Shown one piece after another: positions 34,055 through 42,922 of a stretch of DNA of 64,000 bases (its first letter is position 1; every line of letters begins with the position of its first letter). The DNA comes from Flintibacter faecis (GTDB taxonomy: Bacteria; Bacillota; Clostridia; Oscillospirales; Oscillospiraceae), in assembly GCF_014287875.1 (NCBI RefSeq), contig NZ_JACOPN010000001.1, positions 372,001-436,000 on the forward strand, in the 5' to 3' direction. The translations under genes were made by a program, and so were the position numbers. The notes under the pieces are model-generated. The model was given only the letters and a program-made list of their open reading frames with translations. It was not told the DNA's origin and searched no databases.

Positions 34055-36268
34055 TCAGAACTTGTTATACAGGGCCAGGATGAGGATGGCGGCCTCCTCC
34101 ACCTTGGTGTTGTCCTTGGGGGCCACCCGGCCCCCGTCCTTGCCAGACATCAGGCCGTTGTTGGTCAGCAGGGCCACGGAGTTTACAGCCCAGCTGTCGA
34201 TGTTGGAGGAGTCGGTGAACTTGGGGTCCATCTGGGTACTGGTGTTGGCCAGAGCCTGGCTGTCACGGCTCTGGTCCACATACTCGATGACCCGGTTCAG
34301 CATGACGCAGATCTCCTGGCGGGTGATCTTGTCGTTGGGGGCGAAGCGTCCCTCCCCCTTGCCGGAGGTGACCCCGGCGGCCACAGCCTTGAGCACGGCG
34401 GGGTCGCTGGTGTCCTGGAAGGTGTTCTCGGCGGGGGTGACGCTCTTGCCGGTGGCCTTTTCCATCAGGTTCACCGCCAGGTCGGCAAACTGCAGGCGGG
34501 TGATCTGGTTCTGGAAGCCGCTGTCGGTGCGCTCGGTGAGCAGGCCCTTCTCATAGGCGGTGTCCAGCAGGGCCCGGGCCCAGCTGTCGGCGGAGCCGGG
34601 GTGATAGCCCTCGCTCTCCTGGGTCTGGAGGGTATAGGTCTTGCCGACAGCGCTGCCGTTGACGGTGAACTTGCCGTTGGTGGCGGTGACATACAGCTTG
34701 TGGCTGCCGGCGGACAGGGCATCGCAGTCCAGGGTATAGTAATAGGGGGCCTTACTGCTGGAGTACACCGCCTTGCCATCCACATAATAGGTCACGGTGG
34801 TGGCGGAGGAGGAGGGGAACACGGCGTAGGTGGCCAGCCGGAGCTGTCCCTGGCCCTGGCTGACGTTGGACAGGGCGGTCCAGGAGGGGGCAGAGGTCTG
34901 GCCCTCCTTCAGATAGGAGCCGTTGGCCTGGATGGCGTTTTCATAGGTGCTGGCCAGGGTGGAGCTGCCAGACAGGGCATAGTGATAGGCGGAGCCGGAC
35001 ATGTCCTTGTCAAAATAGAACACAGCCTTGGTCTGGGGGAAGATCATGTTGGCATAGGAATAGAGCTTGTTCAGCTGGTCTGCGGCATAGGCGGTCTGGT
35101 CGCCGCCGGCGGCACTGGTGTAGGAGAAGCCGCACTCGCTGATCATCAGGGGCTTGTTATGCTGCTGGGCCAGGCGAGCAATGGGCCGCACCAGGGTCAG
35201 AGGGTCGGAGGAGTACAGGCCCCGGCCATAGTAGGCATCGTTGCCATAGGCCGCCGCATCAAAGGTATAGGCGGGAGCCTGTCCGGCGTAGGCGCTGTTC
35301 TGATAGTCGGATACGCCGACCCAGTCCACATACTGGTCGCCGGGGTAGAACTCCGAAATGGTGTGGTTCCGGTCGCTGATGGTGGCGGGGGAGAACACGA
35401 TTTTGATGTTGGAATACTGGTGGGCCTGGGCGGCGATCTTCTGGAAGGCCTGGATGAACGTGCCGCTGTCGATGTTGGACCAGTTGTTCATCTCCCCGCC
35501 GATGCGCAGCAGAACTGTCGCATTCAGGTTGCCCATGGCCTGCAGGCCCTCGGCGATGTAGCTGTCGGCGGCGCTGTCCAGCACCCGCTGGGCCCCGGCG
35601 GTGGACTCGGGGCTGAAATTCCAGGCCAGCTCGATGACCCCGCCGTCGGCGGCGGCGGCAAAGGCGGAGGAGGTGCTCTTATAATAGTCGATCCAGTAGT
35701 CCACGGAATAGCCATCCATAAAGTTGACATACATCAGGCTGGCGGACTCACCGGTGCGGGACCCGCCCACGGCGGAGCCGTACCAGGTGCCGTTGGCCGC
35801 GGCCCCGGAGCCGGAGAAGGACTTGCCCGCCCCCTCCTGCAGGGCATAGACCTCCACGCCCCGGGCGGCGTTGAGCTGCTCCAGCCGGGCATCGATGTTC
35901 AGCAGGGCATCTTTGTAGCTGGTCACGTTCTTGTCCAGCCACTGGGCAAAGGTGCGCTCCCGCTCCAGCCACTTCACGGCCCCGGCCAGGTCGCCCTTCA
36001 TCTCGGCACACCAGGAGGCCCGGGCGCACTTGCTTTCCAGATTGTTGCAGATGTCGGCGCACAGCGGGTCCTTCATCAGCAGGTCATAGGTCTGCTGGGC
36101 CACGGTGAGCACCTGGTCGGCGCTCTTGGCGGCCACGGCCTGGCTCCAGGCGTCGTGGAGCTTCCAATAGGCGGACGGATAGGTGTAGGCCGAGGCGGTG
36201 ATGCACATCCCCGCAGTCAGCGCTGCCGCTACGGCCACCGCCATCAGGCGGCGAAACAATTTTTTCAC
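34055..36268 (-). CDS. SLH-anchored protein with GH26-like hydrolase domain
   Basis: 737 residues. GTG start at 36268 after GGGAGG; signal peptide about 1-27 (ASA). A helical region (28-130) is followed by a TIM-barrel-like domain (about 135-430) resembling GH26 beta-mannanases: LLRIGGEMNNWS with a putative acid/base Glu and PLMISECGFSYTS with a putative nucleophile Glu. An Ig-like segment (about 450-545) and three SLH repeats (about 555-737) complete it. Expected to hold a glycan hydrolase on the cell surface. Substrate assignment (mannan) is by analogy only. Confidence 0.8.
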   Translation of the reverse strand: MKKLFRRLMAVAVAAALTAGMCITASAYTYPSAYWKLHDAWSQAVAAKSADQVLTVAQQTYDLLMKDPLCADICNNLESKCARASWCAEMKGDLAGAVKWLERERTFAQWLDKNVTSYKDALLNIDARLEQLNAARGVEVYALQEGAGKSFSGSGAAANGTWYGSAVGGSRTGESASLMYVNFMDGYSVDYWIDYYKSTSSAFAAAADGGVIELAWNFSPESTAGAQRVLDSAADSYIAEGLQAMGNLNATVLLRIGGEMNNWSNIDSGTFIQAFQKIAAQAHQYSNIKIVFSPATISDRNHTISEFYPGDQYVDWVGVSDYQNSAYAGQAPAYTFDAAAYGNDAYYGRGLYSSDPLTLVRPIARLAQQHNKPLMISECGFSYTSAAGGDQTAYAADQLNKLYSYANMIFPQTKAVFYFDKDMSGSAYHYALSGSSTLASTYENAIQANGSYLKEGQTSAPSWTALSNVSQGQGQLRLATYAVFPSSSATTVTYYVDGKAVYSSSKAPYYYTLDCDALSAGSHKLYVTATNGKFTVNGSAVGKTYTLQTQESEGYHPGSADSWARALLDTAYEKGLLTERTDSGFQNQITRLQFADLAVNLMEKATGKSVTPAENTFQDTSDPAVLKAVAAGVTSGKGEGRFAPNDKITRQEICVMLNRVIEYVDQSRDSQALANTSTQMDPKFTDSSNIDSWAVNSVALLTNNGLMSGKDGGRVAPKDNTKVEEAAILILALYNKF

Positions 36269-36426
36269 GAAAAAGACCTCCCAAGTTTCAAATTTTTCCA
36301 AAAATGGACTTTTCTTTTCCGCATGCAACTTTATTATACGGCGCTCTGTAGCAAAAGCAAGGGGAAAAATCAGAAATTCGGCAAAAAGTCCGGTTCTCCA
36401 GGCGGAGAATCGGACTTTCTGTCATT

Positions 36427-37242
36427 CTATTTCTCTCCTATCTCATACAGATCGGTGCGGCGGGCGGAGAGGATGGGCAGCTGCTGCCGCACGGCTTGGA
36501 TGCGGGCCAGGTCCAGGTCGGCGTGCAAAATAGTTTCTTTCTCGTCAGCCCGGCAGAGCACCGTGCCCCAGGGGTCCACGGCGATGGAGTTGCCATAGGA
36601 CACATATCCGGCACCCTCGTCCCGGGCGGGAGCGCAGCCCAGGGTGAAGCACTGGTTGTCCACCGCCCGCTGGCGGAACAGCAGCTCCCAGTGGGCGGGG
36701 CCGGTGGTCATGTTAAAGGCCGCCGGGACGATGATCGCCTGACAGCCCCGCAGGCACATACACCGGGAGAGCTCTTCAAAGCGCAGGTCAAAGCAGATGC
36801 ACAGGCCCATCAGGCCGAATTCCGTGTCAAAGGTGGTGATCTGGTCCCCGGGGGACAGAGTGTCCGACTCCATAAAGCGCTGGCCCCCCGCCACGTCGAT
36901 GTCGAACAGATGGACCTTCCGGTGCTTTGCCAAAAGCTCCCCCCGGCGGCCATAGACAAAGGAGGTATTATAGACCTTTCCGCCCTCCAGCTCGGGCAGG
37001 GAGCCGCCCACCACATAGATGCCCAGTTCCGCCGCCGTCTGGGACAGGGCCATCTGGGCGGGGCCGCCCGCCCCCTCCCCATAGGCCCGGAAGCAGCCGT
37101 TGTCATAGGGACAGCAGAACATCTCCGGCAACACCGCCATGTCCGCTCCCCCCTCCGCCGCCCGGCGGATGTGCTGACAAGCGGCGGTGATATTCCTCGC
37201 TCTGTCCGCCGTGACGGACATCTGGATGAGTGCAACGCGCAT
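36427..37242 (-). CDS. Carbon-nitrogen hydrolase (nitrilase superfamily, omega-amidase-like)
   Basis: 271 residues with the nitrilase triad: Glu (VLPEMFCCPY), Lys (KHRKVHLFDID) and Cys (GLCICFDLRFEE). The closest family features are those of omega-amidase/Nit2 (deamidation of alpha-ketoglutaramate or alpha-ketosuccinamate). AGGAGGGTCTGTT precedes the ATG at 37242. Its promoter TGGACA-18-TATAAT (37274-37303, minus strand) overlaps a hairpin after the tct operon, so it may be read both alone and by run-through. Confidence 0.88.
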   Translation of the reverse strand: MRVALIQMSVTADRARNITAACQHIRRAAEGGADMAVLPEMFCCPYDNGCFRAYGEGAGGPAQMALSQTAAELGIYVVGGSLPELEGGKVYNTSFVYGRRGELLAKHRKVHLFDIDVAGGQRFMESDTLSPGDQITTFDTEFGLMGLCICFDLRFEELSRCMCLRGCQAIIVPAAFNMTTGPAHWELLFRQRAVDNQCFTLGCAPARDEGAGYVSYGNSIAVDPWGTVLCRADEKETILHADLDLARIQAVRQQLPILSARRTDLYEIGEK

Positions 37243-37273
37243 AACAGACCCTCCTGAAGTTTTGTCTGCTACC

Positions 37274-37303
37274 ATTATAAAATGGGACCGGCGCATCTGT
37301 CCA
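37274..37303 (-). promoter_or_regulatory. Nitrilase gene promoter, overlapping a hairpin
   Basis: Minus strand -35 TGGACA (37298-37303), 18-bp spacer, perfect -10 TATAAT (37274-37279). The inverted repeat GGCGCATCTGTC / GACAGATACGCC (37290-37323) covers the -35. Confidence 0.55.
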
Positions 37304-37350
37304 TCGCTTTTGACAGATACGCCGGCTTTTTTAGACGGGAAAAAGGGGGG

Positions 37351-38856
37351 TTAACATGATTTGCTCTGCTTTCCTTTGCGGGCCTCCATAACGAAGGGGG
37401 CGCAGACGGAGACGACCATCAGGAGCATCAGCACCACGCAGATGGGACGCTGGAAGAAAGTGGCGAACATAGCCGGAACGCTGCCGTTGTACAGGATCAG
37501 GCCCTGCTGCAGGGCCTCCTCTGCGATATCACCCAGGATCATGCCCAGAACGATGGGCACAATATTGAACTTATAGAGCTTTAAGAGATAGCCCACCAAG
37601 CCGAACGCCAGCATGGCATAAACATCCCGGATATTGCCCCGCACGCCATAGCAGCCGATCAAGCTCAGGTTCAGCACACAGGCGGAGAGAATGCTCTGGG
37701 GGGTCAAGGTGACCCGGGCGAAATACTTCGCTCCCAGCAAACCGATGATGACAAAGGCCAGGTTGGCCAGGAACAGGGCCATGATAAAAGGATAGGTGAT
37801 GTTCTTGCCGGAGGTGAACAGACTGTAGCCCGGAGCCAGACCGTGGATGGTAAGACCGGAGAGCAGAATGGCGGTGGTAGCATTTCCAGGGATACCAAGG
37901 GTCAAAGTAGGGATCAGGGTGCCGCCGGTAACGGCGTTGTTGGCCGCTTCGCAGCAGGCCACGCCTTCCCGGGAGCCATCTCCGAACTGGTCCCGCTCCT
38001 TGGAGAACAGCTTGCCCATGTTATAGGACACATAGCTGGATACGTCGCCGCCGGTACCGGGGATGATACCCACAATAATGCCAATGATGGAGGAACGCAG
38101 ATAGGTCAGCGGATAGCGGACAAAGTCCTTCAGGTGGACCCGGGAGGACTTATACCGTGCAATGTCCTCGGGATTGGCTGGTTTCAGCGCATCCCTCAAG
38201 GTGCTGAACACCTGAGATACGCTGAACAGGCCGATGACCGCTGGGATCATGGTCAGGCCGCCCATGAGATAGGTGGTGCCGAAGGTGAATCGAGCCCGGC
38301 CCATAACGGGGTCCATGCCTACACAGGCCAGCAGCAGACCAACGCAACCCATCATCAGGCCCTTTAAAATGCTCTTGGTGGACAGGGAAGCGATGATGGT
38401 CAGACCGAAGGCGGCCATCAAAAATTTCTCCTGAGCGCCGAAATTAAACGCCCACTTGGCCATCACGGGGGCGAAGAACAACAGGGCGATGGTACTGGCC
38501 TGGCCACCCCAGAAGGAGGCCACGGCCGCCTCGGTGAGGGCCTCGTGAGGCCGCCCGTGGCGGGTCATCGCATAGCCGTCCATAGCGGTGGCCGCCGCTG
38601 CGGCGGTACCGGGGGTGTTGATGAGTATGGCGGAGATGGACCCGCCGTACATAGAGCCGCAGTAGATGGCCCCCAGGAAAATCAAGGCGGTGGAGGCGTT
38701 CCAGGTGTAGGTCAAAGGGATGAGAATAGCGATACCCATGGTGGCGGTGAAGCCGGGCAGCGCACCCACGATAATACCCACCACAGTCCCGGTCAGAATG
38801 ACCAGCAGATTCGAGGGGGCGAGGGCATGGAGAAAATAAGTTAGAATGTCTTGCAC
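37351..38856 (-). CDS. tctA: Tripartite tricarboxylate transporter, large membrane subunit TctA
   Basis: 501 residues, twelve or so membrane segments, with the family's GTVVGIIVGALPGFTATMGIAILIP (N-terminal) and the repeat-half GIIPGTGGDVSSYVSYN. GTG start with GGAGGGCGGAATC. Last gene of the operon rraA-like, tctC, tctB, tctA; 13 bp after tctB. Works with TctB and the binding lipoprotein TctC to import a di- or tricarboxylate. Confidence 0.94.
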   Translation of the reverse strand: MQDILTYFLHALAPSNLLVILTGTVVGIIVGALPGFTATMGIAILIPLTYTWNASTALIFLGAIYCGSMYGGSISAILINTPGTAAAAATAMDGYAMTRHGRPHEALTEAAVASFWGGQASTIALLFFAPVMAKWAFNFGAQEKFLMAAFGLTIIASLSTKSILKGLMMGCVGLLLACVGMDPVMGRARFTFGTTYLMGGLTMIPAVIGLFSVSQVFSTLRDALKPANPEDIARYKSSRVHLKDFVRYPLTYLRSSIIGIIVGIIPGTGGDVSSYVSYNMGKLFSKERDQFGDGSREGVACCEAANNAVTGGTLIPTLTLGIPGNATTAILLSGLTIHGLAPGYSLFTSGKNITYPFIMALFLANLAFVIIGLLGAKYFARVTLTPQSILSACVLNLSLIGCYGVRGNIRDVYAMLAFGLVGYLLKLYKFNIVPIVLGMILGDIAEEALQQGLILYNGSVPAMFATFFQRPICVVLMLLMVVSVCAPFVMEARKGKQSKSC

Positions 38857-38869
38857 GATTCCGCCCTCC

Positions 38870-39325
38870 TTACATCAGCAGCGTCCTGGGGAAGTGGATG
38901 CCCAGGAACTTGAACAGGAAATAAAATGCGACTCCAAAGATGACGCACACGACGATGTCCCGCACCATGTTCTGTTTGTTCTTCACAGGCTCGAAGACTA
39001 AGGCGATAGCACATAGAGCCGCCACAGAGCTGACCAAAAAGCCGATAGTGGTCAATCCGGCGATCCACAGCAGGAGCAGTCCCAGCAGAATGGCGCTGCG
39101 TTTGGTCTGCTCTGGGGTGAGGGCCCACAGGCCCTGCTGCTCCCCGGGGTGCCGGGCCCACTGGATACCCTCCACCAGGATCTCCAGTCCCGCCAGGCCC
39201 AGCCCTACACAGCAGACCAGCCGGGGCCACAGGGCGGCAGACTCAGCCAGTGCGTTGCACTGAACAAGGATGAAGAGAAACAGGGCGGCACAGAGCAGAG
39301 AGGTGAAACAATTCCGTTTTTGCAT
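38870..39325 (-). CDS. tctB: Tripartite tricarboxylate transporter, small subunit TctB
   Basis: 151 residues with four hydrophobic segments, typical of the poorly conserved TctB subunit; identified by size, topology and position between tctC and tctA. AAGGAAGTGTAGT precedes the ATG. Confidence 0.86.
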   Translation of the reverse strand: MQKRNCFTSLLCAALFLFILVQCNALAESAALWPRLVCCVGLGLAGLEILVEGIQWARHPGEQQGLWALTPEQTKRSAILLGLLLLWIAGLTTIGFLVSSVAALCAIALVFEPVKNKQNMVRDIVVCVIFGVAFYFLFKFLGIHFPRTLLM

Positions 39326-39345
39326 ACTACACTTCCTTATTAAGT

Positions 39346-39378
39346 GGACCGCAGGAGGCTATTTTCGTCCTGCGGTCC
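39346..39378 (-). promoter_or_regulatory. Intercistronic hairpin between tctC and tctB
   Basis: GGACCGCAGG / CCTGCGGTCC (39346-39355 with 39369-39378) without a T-run on the minus strand. Probably stabilises the tctC part of the messenger, giving more binding protein than membrane subunits. Confidence 0.55.
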
Positions 39379-39405
39379 GCAAAGATAGTAGATGGAACAA
39401 TGGGT

Positions 39406-40413
39406 TCAGCCCAGGGACTCCAGCACGGGCACGGCCTTTTCGATAGCGGCCTCGGCCTGCTGATCCATTTCAGCACCGGTACCAAAGCTGGGGACAAAGC
39501 CGGCGGCGGTGGCCTCAGCGACAAACTCAGGGTCGGTAAGCACGGATTCTACGGCATTCTCAAAGGCAGTCACGGCCTCGGCAGGTACATCCTTGTTATA
39601 GAAGAAACCGGCCATATTGTTGGTCTCATACCCTTCATAGCCCAGGTCGGACAGGGTGGGCACGTCCTGCAGAGACTCCACGGTGGACTTGCTGCCCAGG
39701 TTGATGACGGCGTGGTTGTCCTCGCGGGCCAGCAGGTCGGCCTCGCCATAGACGGCGGCGTTAACCTCGCCGCCCATCATGGCGGTGTAGCAGTCGGCGG
39801 TGCCGCCGGAGTAGGGCACGGAGACAGCGTCCAGCCCCTCACCCACCAGGAAGGAGGCAAAGGCCAGGTGTCCGTTGCCGCCGTTGCCTACGTTGGCATA
39901 GGTGAACTTGCCGGGGTTCTCCTTAATATAGTCCAGAATCTCCTGGGCGGAGCGGGTCTCGCTGTCAGGGACGATGAGATACATGGGCTGGCTGGAGGTG
40001 CGTGCCACAGAGGTCAGATCGTCATAGGTATAGGCGGTGTCGCCGCCGAGAGGCTTGTACACCACAGGGGTGGCCAGAGTGTAGAGAATGGTATAGCCGT
40101 CAGCGGCGTAGTTGGACAGATACTCGGTGGTACCGATGGTACCGGAACCGCCCTCGGCGTTGACAATGACCAGGTTGGTGCCCAGGGCCTTCTCCAGCTT
40201 GGACTGCATCAGACGGATCTGGTTGTCCGTAGCGCTGCCAGCTTTAAAGGGAACCACCACGGTGATGGGGGAGTCAAAGGAGAACGCACTGTCACCGGAG
40301 GCAGAGCCACCGGCAGAAGAGCTGCCGGCGGAGGCCGCGGGGGCACTGCTGCTACAGGCGGCCATGGACAGGGACATCACACAGGCCAGGGCAAAGGCAA
40401 GGATCTTTTTCAT
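39406..40413 (-). CDS. tctC: Tripartite tricarboxylate transporter substrate-binding lipoprotein TctC
   Basis: 335 residues: lipoprotein signal with lipobox MSMAAC-like (LSMAAC, Cys at about 22), a Ser/Gly/Ala linker, then the Bug/TctC fold (ITVVVPFKAGSATDNQIRLMQ, NAEGGSGTIGTTEY, YANVGNGGNGHLAFASFL). The acid ligand contacts of the family are kept in outline, so a carboxylate substrate is likely. GGAGGTGCGTCCC precedes the ATG at 40413. Confidence 0.94.
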   Translation of the reverse strand: MKKILAFALACVMSLSMAACSSSAPAASAGSSSAGGSASGDSAFSFDSPITVVVPFKAGSATDNQIRLMQSKLEKALGTNLVIVNAEGGSGTIGTTEYLSNYAADGYTILYTLATPVVYKPLGGDTAYTYDDLTSVARTSSQPMYLIVPDSETRSAQEILDYIKENPGKFTYANVGNGGNGHLAFASFLVGEGLDAVSVPYSGGTADCYTAMMGGEVNAAVYGEADLLAREDNHAVINLGSKSTVESLQDVPTLSDLGYEGYETNNMAGFFYNKDVPAEAVTAFENAVESVLTDPEFVAEATAAGFVPSFGTGAEMDQQAEAAIEKAVPVLESLG

Positions 40414-40458
40414 GGGACGCACCTCCAAAAAACTTTTATCTATTTTTTATTTATTTTC

Positions 40459-41289
40459 TTATTTATACCGGGCGCGGAACAGGGGGCGCAGTTCGGAGAT
40501 GGGGGCCTTGCTCTCGATGAGCTGGCGCATACGCTCCTCGCTGGCGGCGATCTTCAGGCACTGCTCCAGAACGGGCTCGGCCAGCTCATAGGGGACGATG
40601 CACACGCCGGAGTCGTCGGCCACCATCAGGTCGCCGGGGATGACCAGCTTGCCGCACAGGGTGACGGGGCCGTTCATCTCCACACACTCCATGCGGTACT
40701 TGCCGGTGATCTGGGTGGTGCCGCAGGAGAAGACGGGGTAGTTATAGTCCCGGATGGAGGACACGTCCCGGCAGCAGCCATTAACGATGTTGCCGGCAAA
40801 GCCGCAATTCTTGCCCACGGTGCAGCTCTGGCCGCCCATGTTGGACACATCCAGGTTGCCGCCGAAGTCAGACACCAGCACATCGCCGGGCTCGCCGATA
40901 TAATAGATGTCACGGGTGGACATGGCGATAAAGTCGTGGTCGTGGGCACCCTGGGTGGGGGTCTTGCGCACGGGGATATTGCGGATGGTCACGGCAGGGC
41001 CGCAGATCTTGCTGCCGGGGATGACAGGCTTGAGATAGGAGGAGGGGATGGCCCCGTCGATGCCATAGCTGTCCAGCACGTCGGAGACGGTGGTGGACAT
41101 GTCGTCCATGGACAGATAGCCGTCGATGATCTCCTTCTTCACCCGGGGGAACTTGATCTTGGTGATGCGCTCACGGGGGACCAGGCCCCAGATGCGGCCG
41201 GCGGCCTCATACTCGGCGTAGTCCTTGTCCCGCTGGGCACGCAGCTCCGCCACTTCCTTGTTGTACACTTCGACCTGACTGAGATCCAT
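40459..41289 (-). CDS. RraA-like / 4-hydroxy-4-methyl-2-oxoglutarate aldolase family protein
   Basis: 276 residues, longer than plain RraA (about 160) by an N-terminal extension. The RraA-like core (about 65-230) has GDVLVSDFGGNLDVSNMGG and GNIVNGCCRDVSSIRDYNYPVF, close to the metal-binding G-x-R-D site of HMG/CHA aldolases. First gene of the operon with a tripartite carboxylate transporter and under the divergently controlled IclR sites, so a catabolic aldolase for an imported branched carboxylate fits better than RNase E inhibition. AGGAG precedes the ATG. Confidence 0.85.
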   Translation of the reverse strand: MDLSQVEVYNKEVAELRAQRDKDYAEYEAAGRIWGLVPRERITKIKFPRVKKEIIDGYLSMDDMSTTVSDVLDSYGIDGAIPSSYLKPVIPGSKICGPAVTIRNIPVRKTPTQGAHDHDFIAMSTRDIYYIGEPGDVLVSDFGGNLDVSNMGGQSCTVGKNCGFAGNIVNGCCRDVSSIRDYNYPVFSCGTTQITGKYRMECVEMNGPVTLCGKLVIPGDLMVADDSGVCIVPYELAEPVLEQCLKIAASEERMRQLIESKAPISELRPLFRARYK

Positions 41290-41330
41290 ACTTTCAGCAA
41301 CTCCTTTGCAATGATCCGTTCATTCAAAAC

Positions 41331-41347
41331 GTTTCCAGAGGGGAAAC
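41331..41347. promoter_or_regulatory. Predicted IclR operator in the rraA-tct leader
   Basis: GTTTCC-AGAGG-GGAAAC, a 17-bp palindrome about 15 bp downstream of the predicted start point. The same GTTTCC-N5-GGAAAC occurs at 42334-42350 next to the iclR promoter, and half sites GGTTTCCAAAT occur at about 41432 and 42312. Confidence 0.65.
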
Positions 41348-41360
41348 TAAGTTCACCGAT

Positions 41361-41389
41361 ATCCTAGCATAATGCAAGAAACACTTCAA
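41361..41389 (-). promoter_or_regulatory. Promoter of the rraA-like/tctCBA operon
   Basis: Minus strand -35 TTGAAG (41384-41389), 17-bp spacer, -10 TAGGAT (41361-41366). Confidence 0.65.
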
Positions 41390-41505
41390 GGATTTTCGAG
41401 TGTCCCAGAGCAAGTTCGGAGTTGTGAATAATTTCAGGTTTCCAAATTGATAGAATAAAGCAATAAAGTTTTCTGATGAGAAACTTTCCAGCGTATCGTT
41501 TCCGG

Positions 41506-42270
41506 TTATTTCAGGGAGTCACCCACGGTTCCCCGGGTCAGGTCCCGGGACATTTCGGCAGCGATCTCCGTCACCAGGAAGATATACCGCTCCCGCTTGG
41601 CATCGTCCACCCGCATCCGGGGGGCCCCGATGGAGATGGCCGCCCACACAGAGCCGGACTCATCCCGCACCGGCGCGCCGATGCCGATGGTCTCGATGTT
41701 CAGCTCCCCGTCACTGATGGCATACCCCTGCTTGCGGATGTTGGCATACTCCTCCAAAAGGGCCTGGGGGGAGGTGATGGTGCGGGGGGTAAATGGGGTG
41801 AGGGGCTCGTCCATCAGGCGGCGGCGGATCTCCTCTTCATCTTGAAAGGCCCCCAACACTTTTCCGGTGGAACCGGCGTACAGAGGCCGCTCCTGGCCCA
41901 CGCTGCCCGCCACCCGCACCAGCTGCAGGCTCTCCTCCCGGTAGATTAGGTTGGCCTTCCCCCCTACCAGCATACTGAAGGAGGCGTTCTCCCCCGTCAG
42001 GTCCCGCAGACGGATGAGATAGGGCCGTATCATCCGGGACAGGCCGATGCGGTCCTCATAGGTCTTGCCCAGGATATACACCGCCGGGCCCAGGGTATAT
42101 TTCCGATCTAACGTCTGGGCGGCCAGTCCGTTCTGGACCAGTGCGGCCAGCAGCTTATAGGTGCCGCTTTTGCTGCACCCGATCTTCTCCCCCAGCTCGG
42201 TCACGCCGTGGACATAAGGCGCCAGCCCCAGCAGCTTGAGCAGGGCGGCAGTCTTTTCAGCTGAATTCAT
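41506..42270 (-). CDS. IclR family transcriptional regulator
   Basis: 254 residues: N-terminal winged helix (about 5-65; TELGEKIGCSKSGTYKLLAALVQNGLAAQTL) and a C-terminal IclR effector domain (FSMLVGGKANLIYREES, YAGSTGKVLGAF, GYAISDGELNIETIGIGAPVRDESGSVWAAISIG). AAGGAGCAGAACT precedes the ATG. It lies upstream of, and in the same direction as, the rraA-tct operon, with matched palindromes in both promoter regions, so it very likely controls that operon and itself. Confidence 0.94.
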   Translation of the reverse strand: MNSAEKTAALLKLLGLAPYVHGVTELGEKIGCSKSGTYKLLAALVQNGLAAQTLDRKYTLGPAVYILGKTYEDRIGLSRMIRPYLIRLRDLTGENASFSMLVGGKANLIYREESLQLVRVAGSVGQERPLYAGSTGKVLGAFQDEEEIRRRLMDEPLTPFTPRTITSPQALLEEYANIRKQGYAISDGELNIETIGIGAPVRDESGSVWAAISIGAPRMRVDDAKRERYIFLVTEIAAEMSRDLTRGTVGDSLK

Positions 42271-42302
42271 AGTTCTGCTCCTTCCAAAAGCATGTTTATG
42301 CC

Positions 42303-42350
42303 ATTGTACAGGGTTTCCAAATCAGCGTCAAGCGTTTCCTGTTCGGAAAC
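42303..42350 (-). promoter_or_regulatory. iclR promoter with operator
   Basis: Minus strand -35 TTGACG (42326-42331), 17-bp spacer, -10 TACAAT (42303-42308). The palindrome GTTTCC-N5-GGAAAC (42334-42350) abuts the -35, and a half site GGAAACC lies in the spacer. Confidence 0.72.
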
Positions 42351-42514
42351 CCTTTGTTTCTTGCAAGAATGGCTGCATTTTTATCCGAGGAAGAAAATAG
42401 CGGTGGCATTTTTCCGAGGAATCAGGTATGATAAATACATTCTGTCTCGTGTTTCCCGCCCCCTGTGGGGGAGGAATACAAAAACTTTTACGAAGTACGG
42501 AAGGAGAGAGGACC

Positions 42515-42922
42515 ATGATCGTCATTGCCTGCGTGGATGACCGGATGGGGATGCTGTTCAACCGCCGCCGCCAGAGCCAGGATTCTGCTCTGCGGCAGCG
42601 TCTGCTGGAGCGGGCGGCGGGGCGGCCCGTCTGGATGTCGGAATACTCCGCCCGGCAGTTTGCCGATTGTCCGGCCAACAACATCCGGGTCAGCGACCGC
42701 TGTGCCGACCGGGCCGGGACGGGAGAGCTGTGGTTTGTGGAGGACGGGCGGGAGCTCATCGGGGCCCGGGGGGCGGAGGAGCTGGTGCTCTACCGCTGGA
42801 ACCGGAGCTATCCCGGGGACGTGACCTTCCCCTGGCCCCTGACAGGCTGGACCCTGACGGAGACGGCTGACTTTCCCGGCACATCCCACGAGAAGATCAC
42901 AGAGGAGGTCTACAGACCATGA
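42515..42922 (+). CDS. Conserved hypothetical protein upstream of secreted nuclease
   Basis: 135 residues, soluble, no signal peptide. Starts MIVIACVDDRMGMLFNRRRQSQD and has a compact mixed fold; clostridial homologues are found beside DNA/RNA non-specific endonuclease genes (recollection, not checked). AAGGAGAGAG precedes the ATG. Its stop overlaps the nuclease start (ATGA), so the two are translationally coupled; it could be a cytoplasmic partner or inhibitor, which is inference. Confidence 0.75.
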   Translation: MIVIACVDDRMGMLFNRRRQSQDSALRQRLLERAAGRPVWMSEYSARQFADCPANNIRVSDRCADRAGTGELWFVEDGRELIGARGAEELVLYRWNRSYPGDVTFPWPLTGWTLTETADFPGTSHEKITEEVYRP

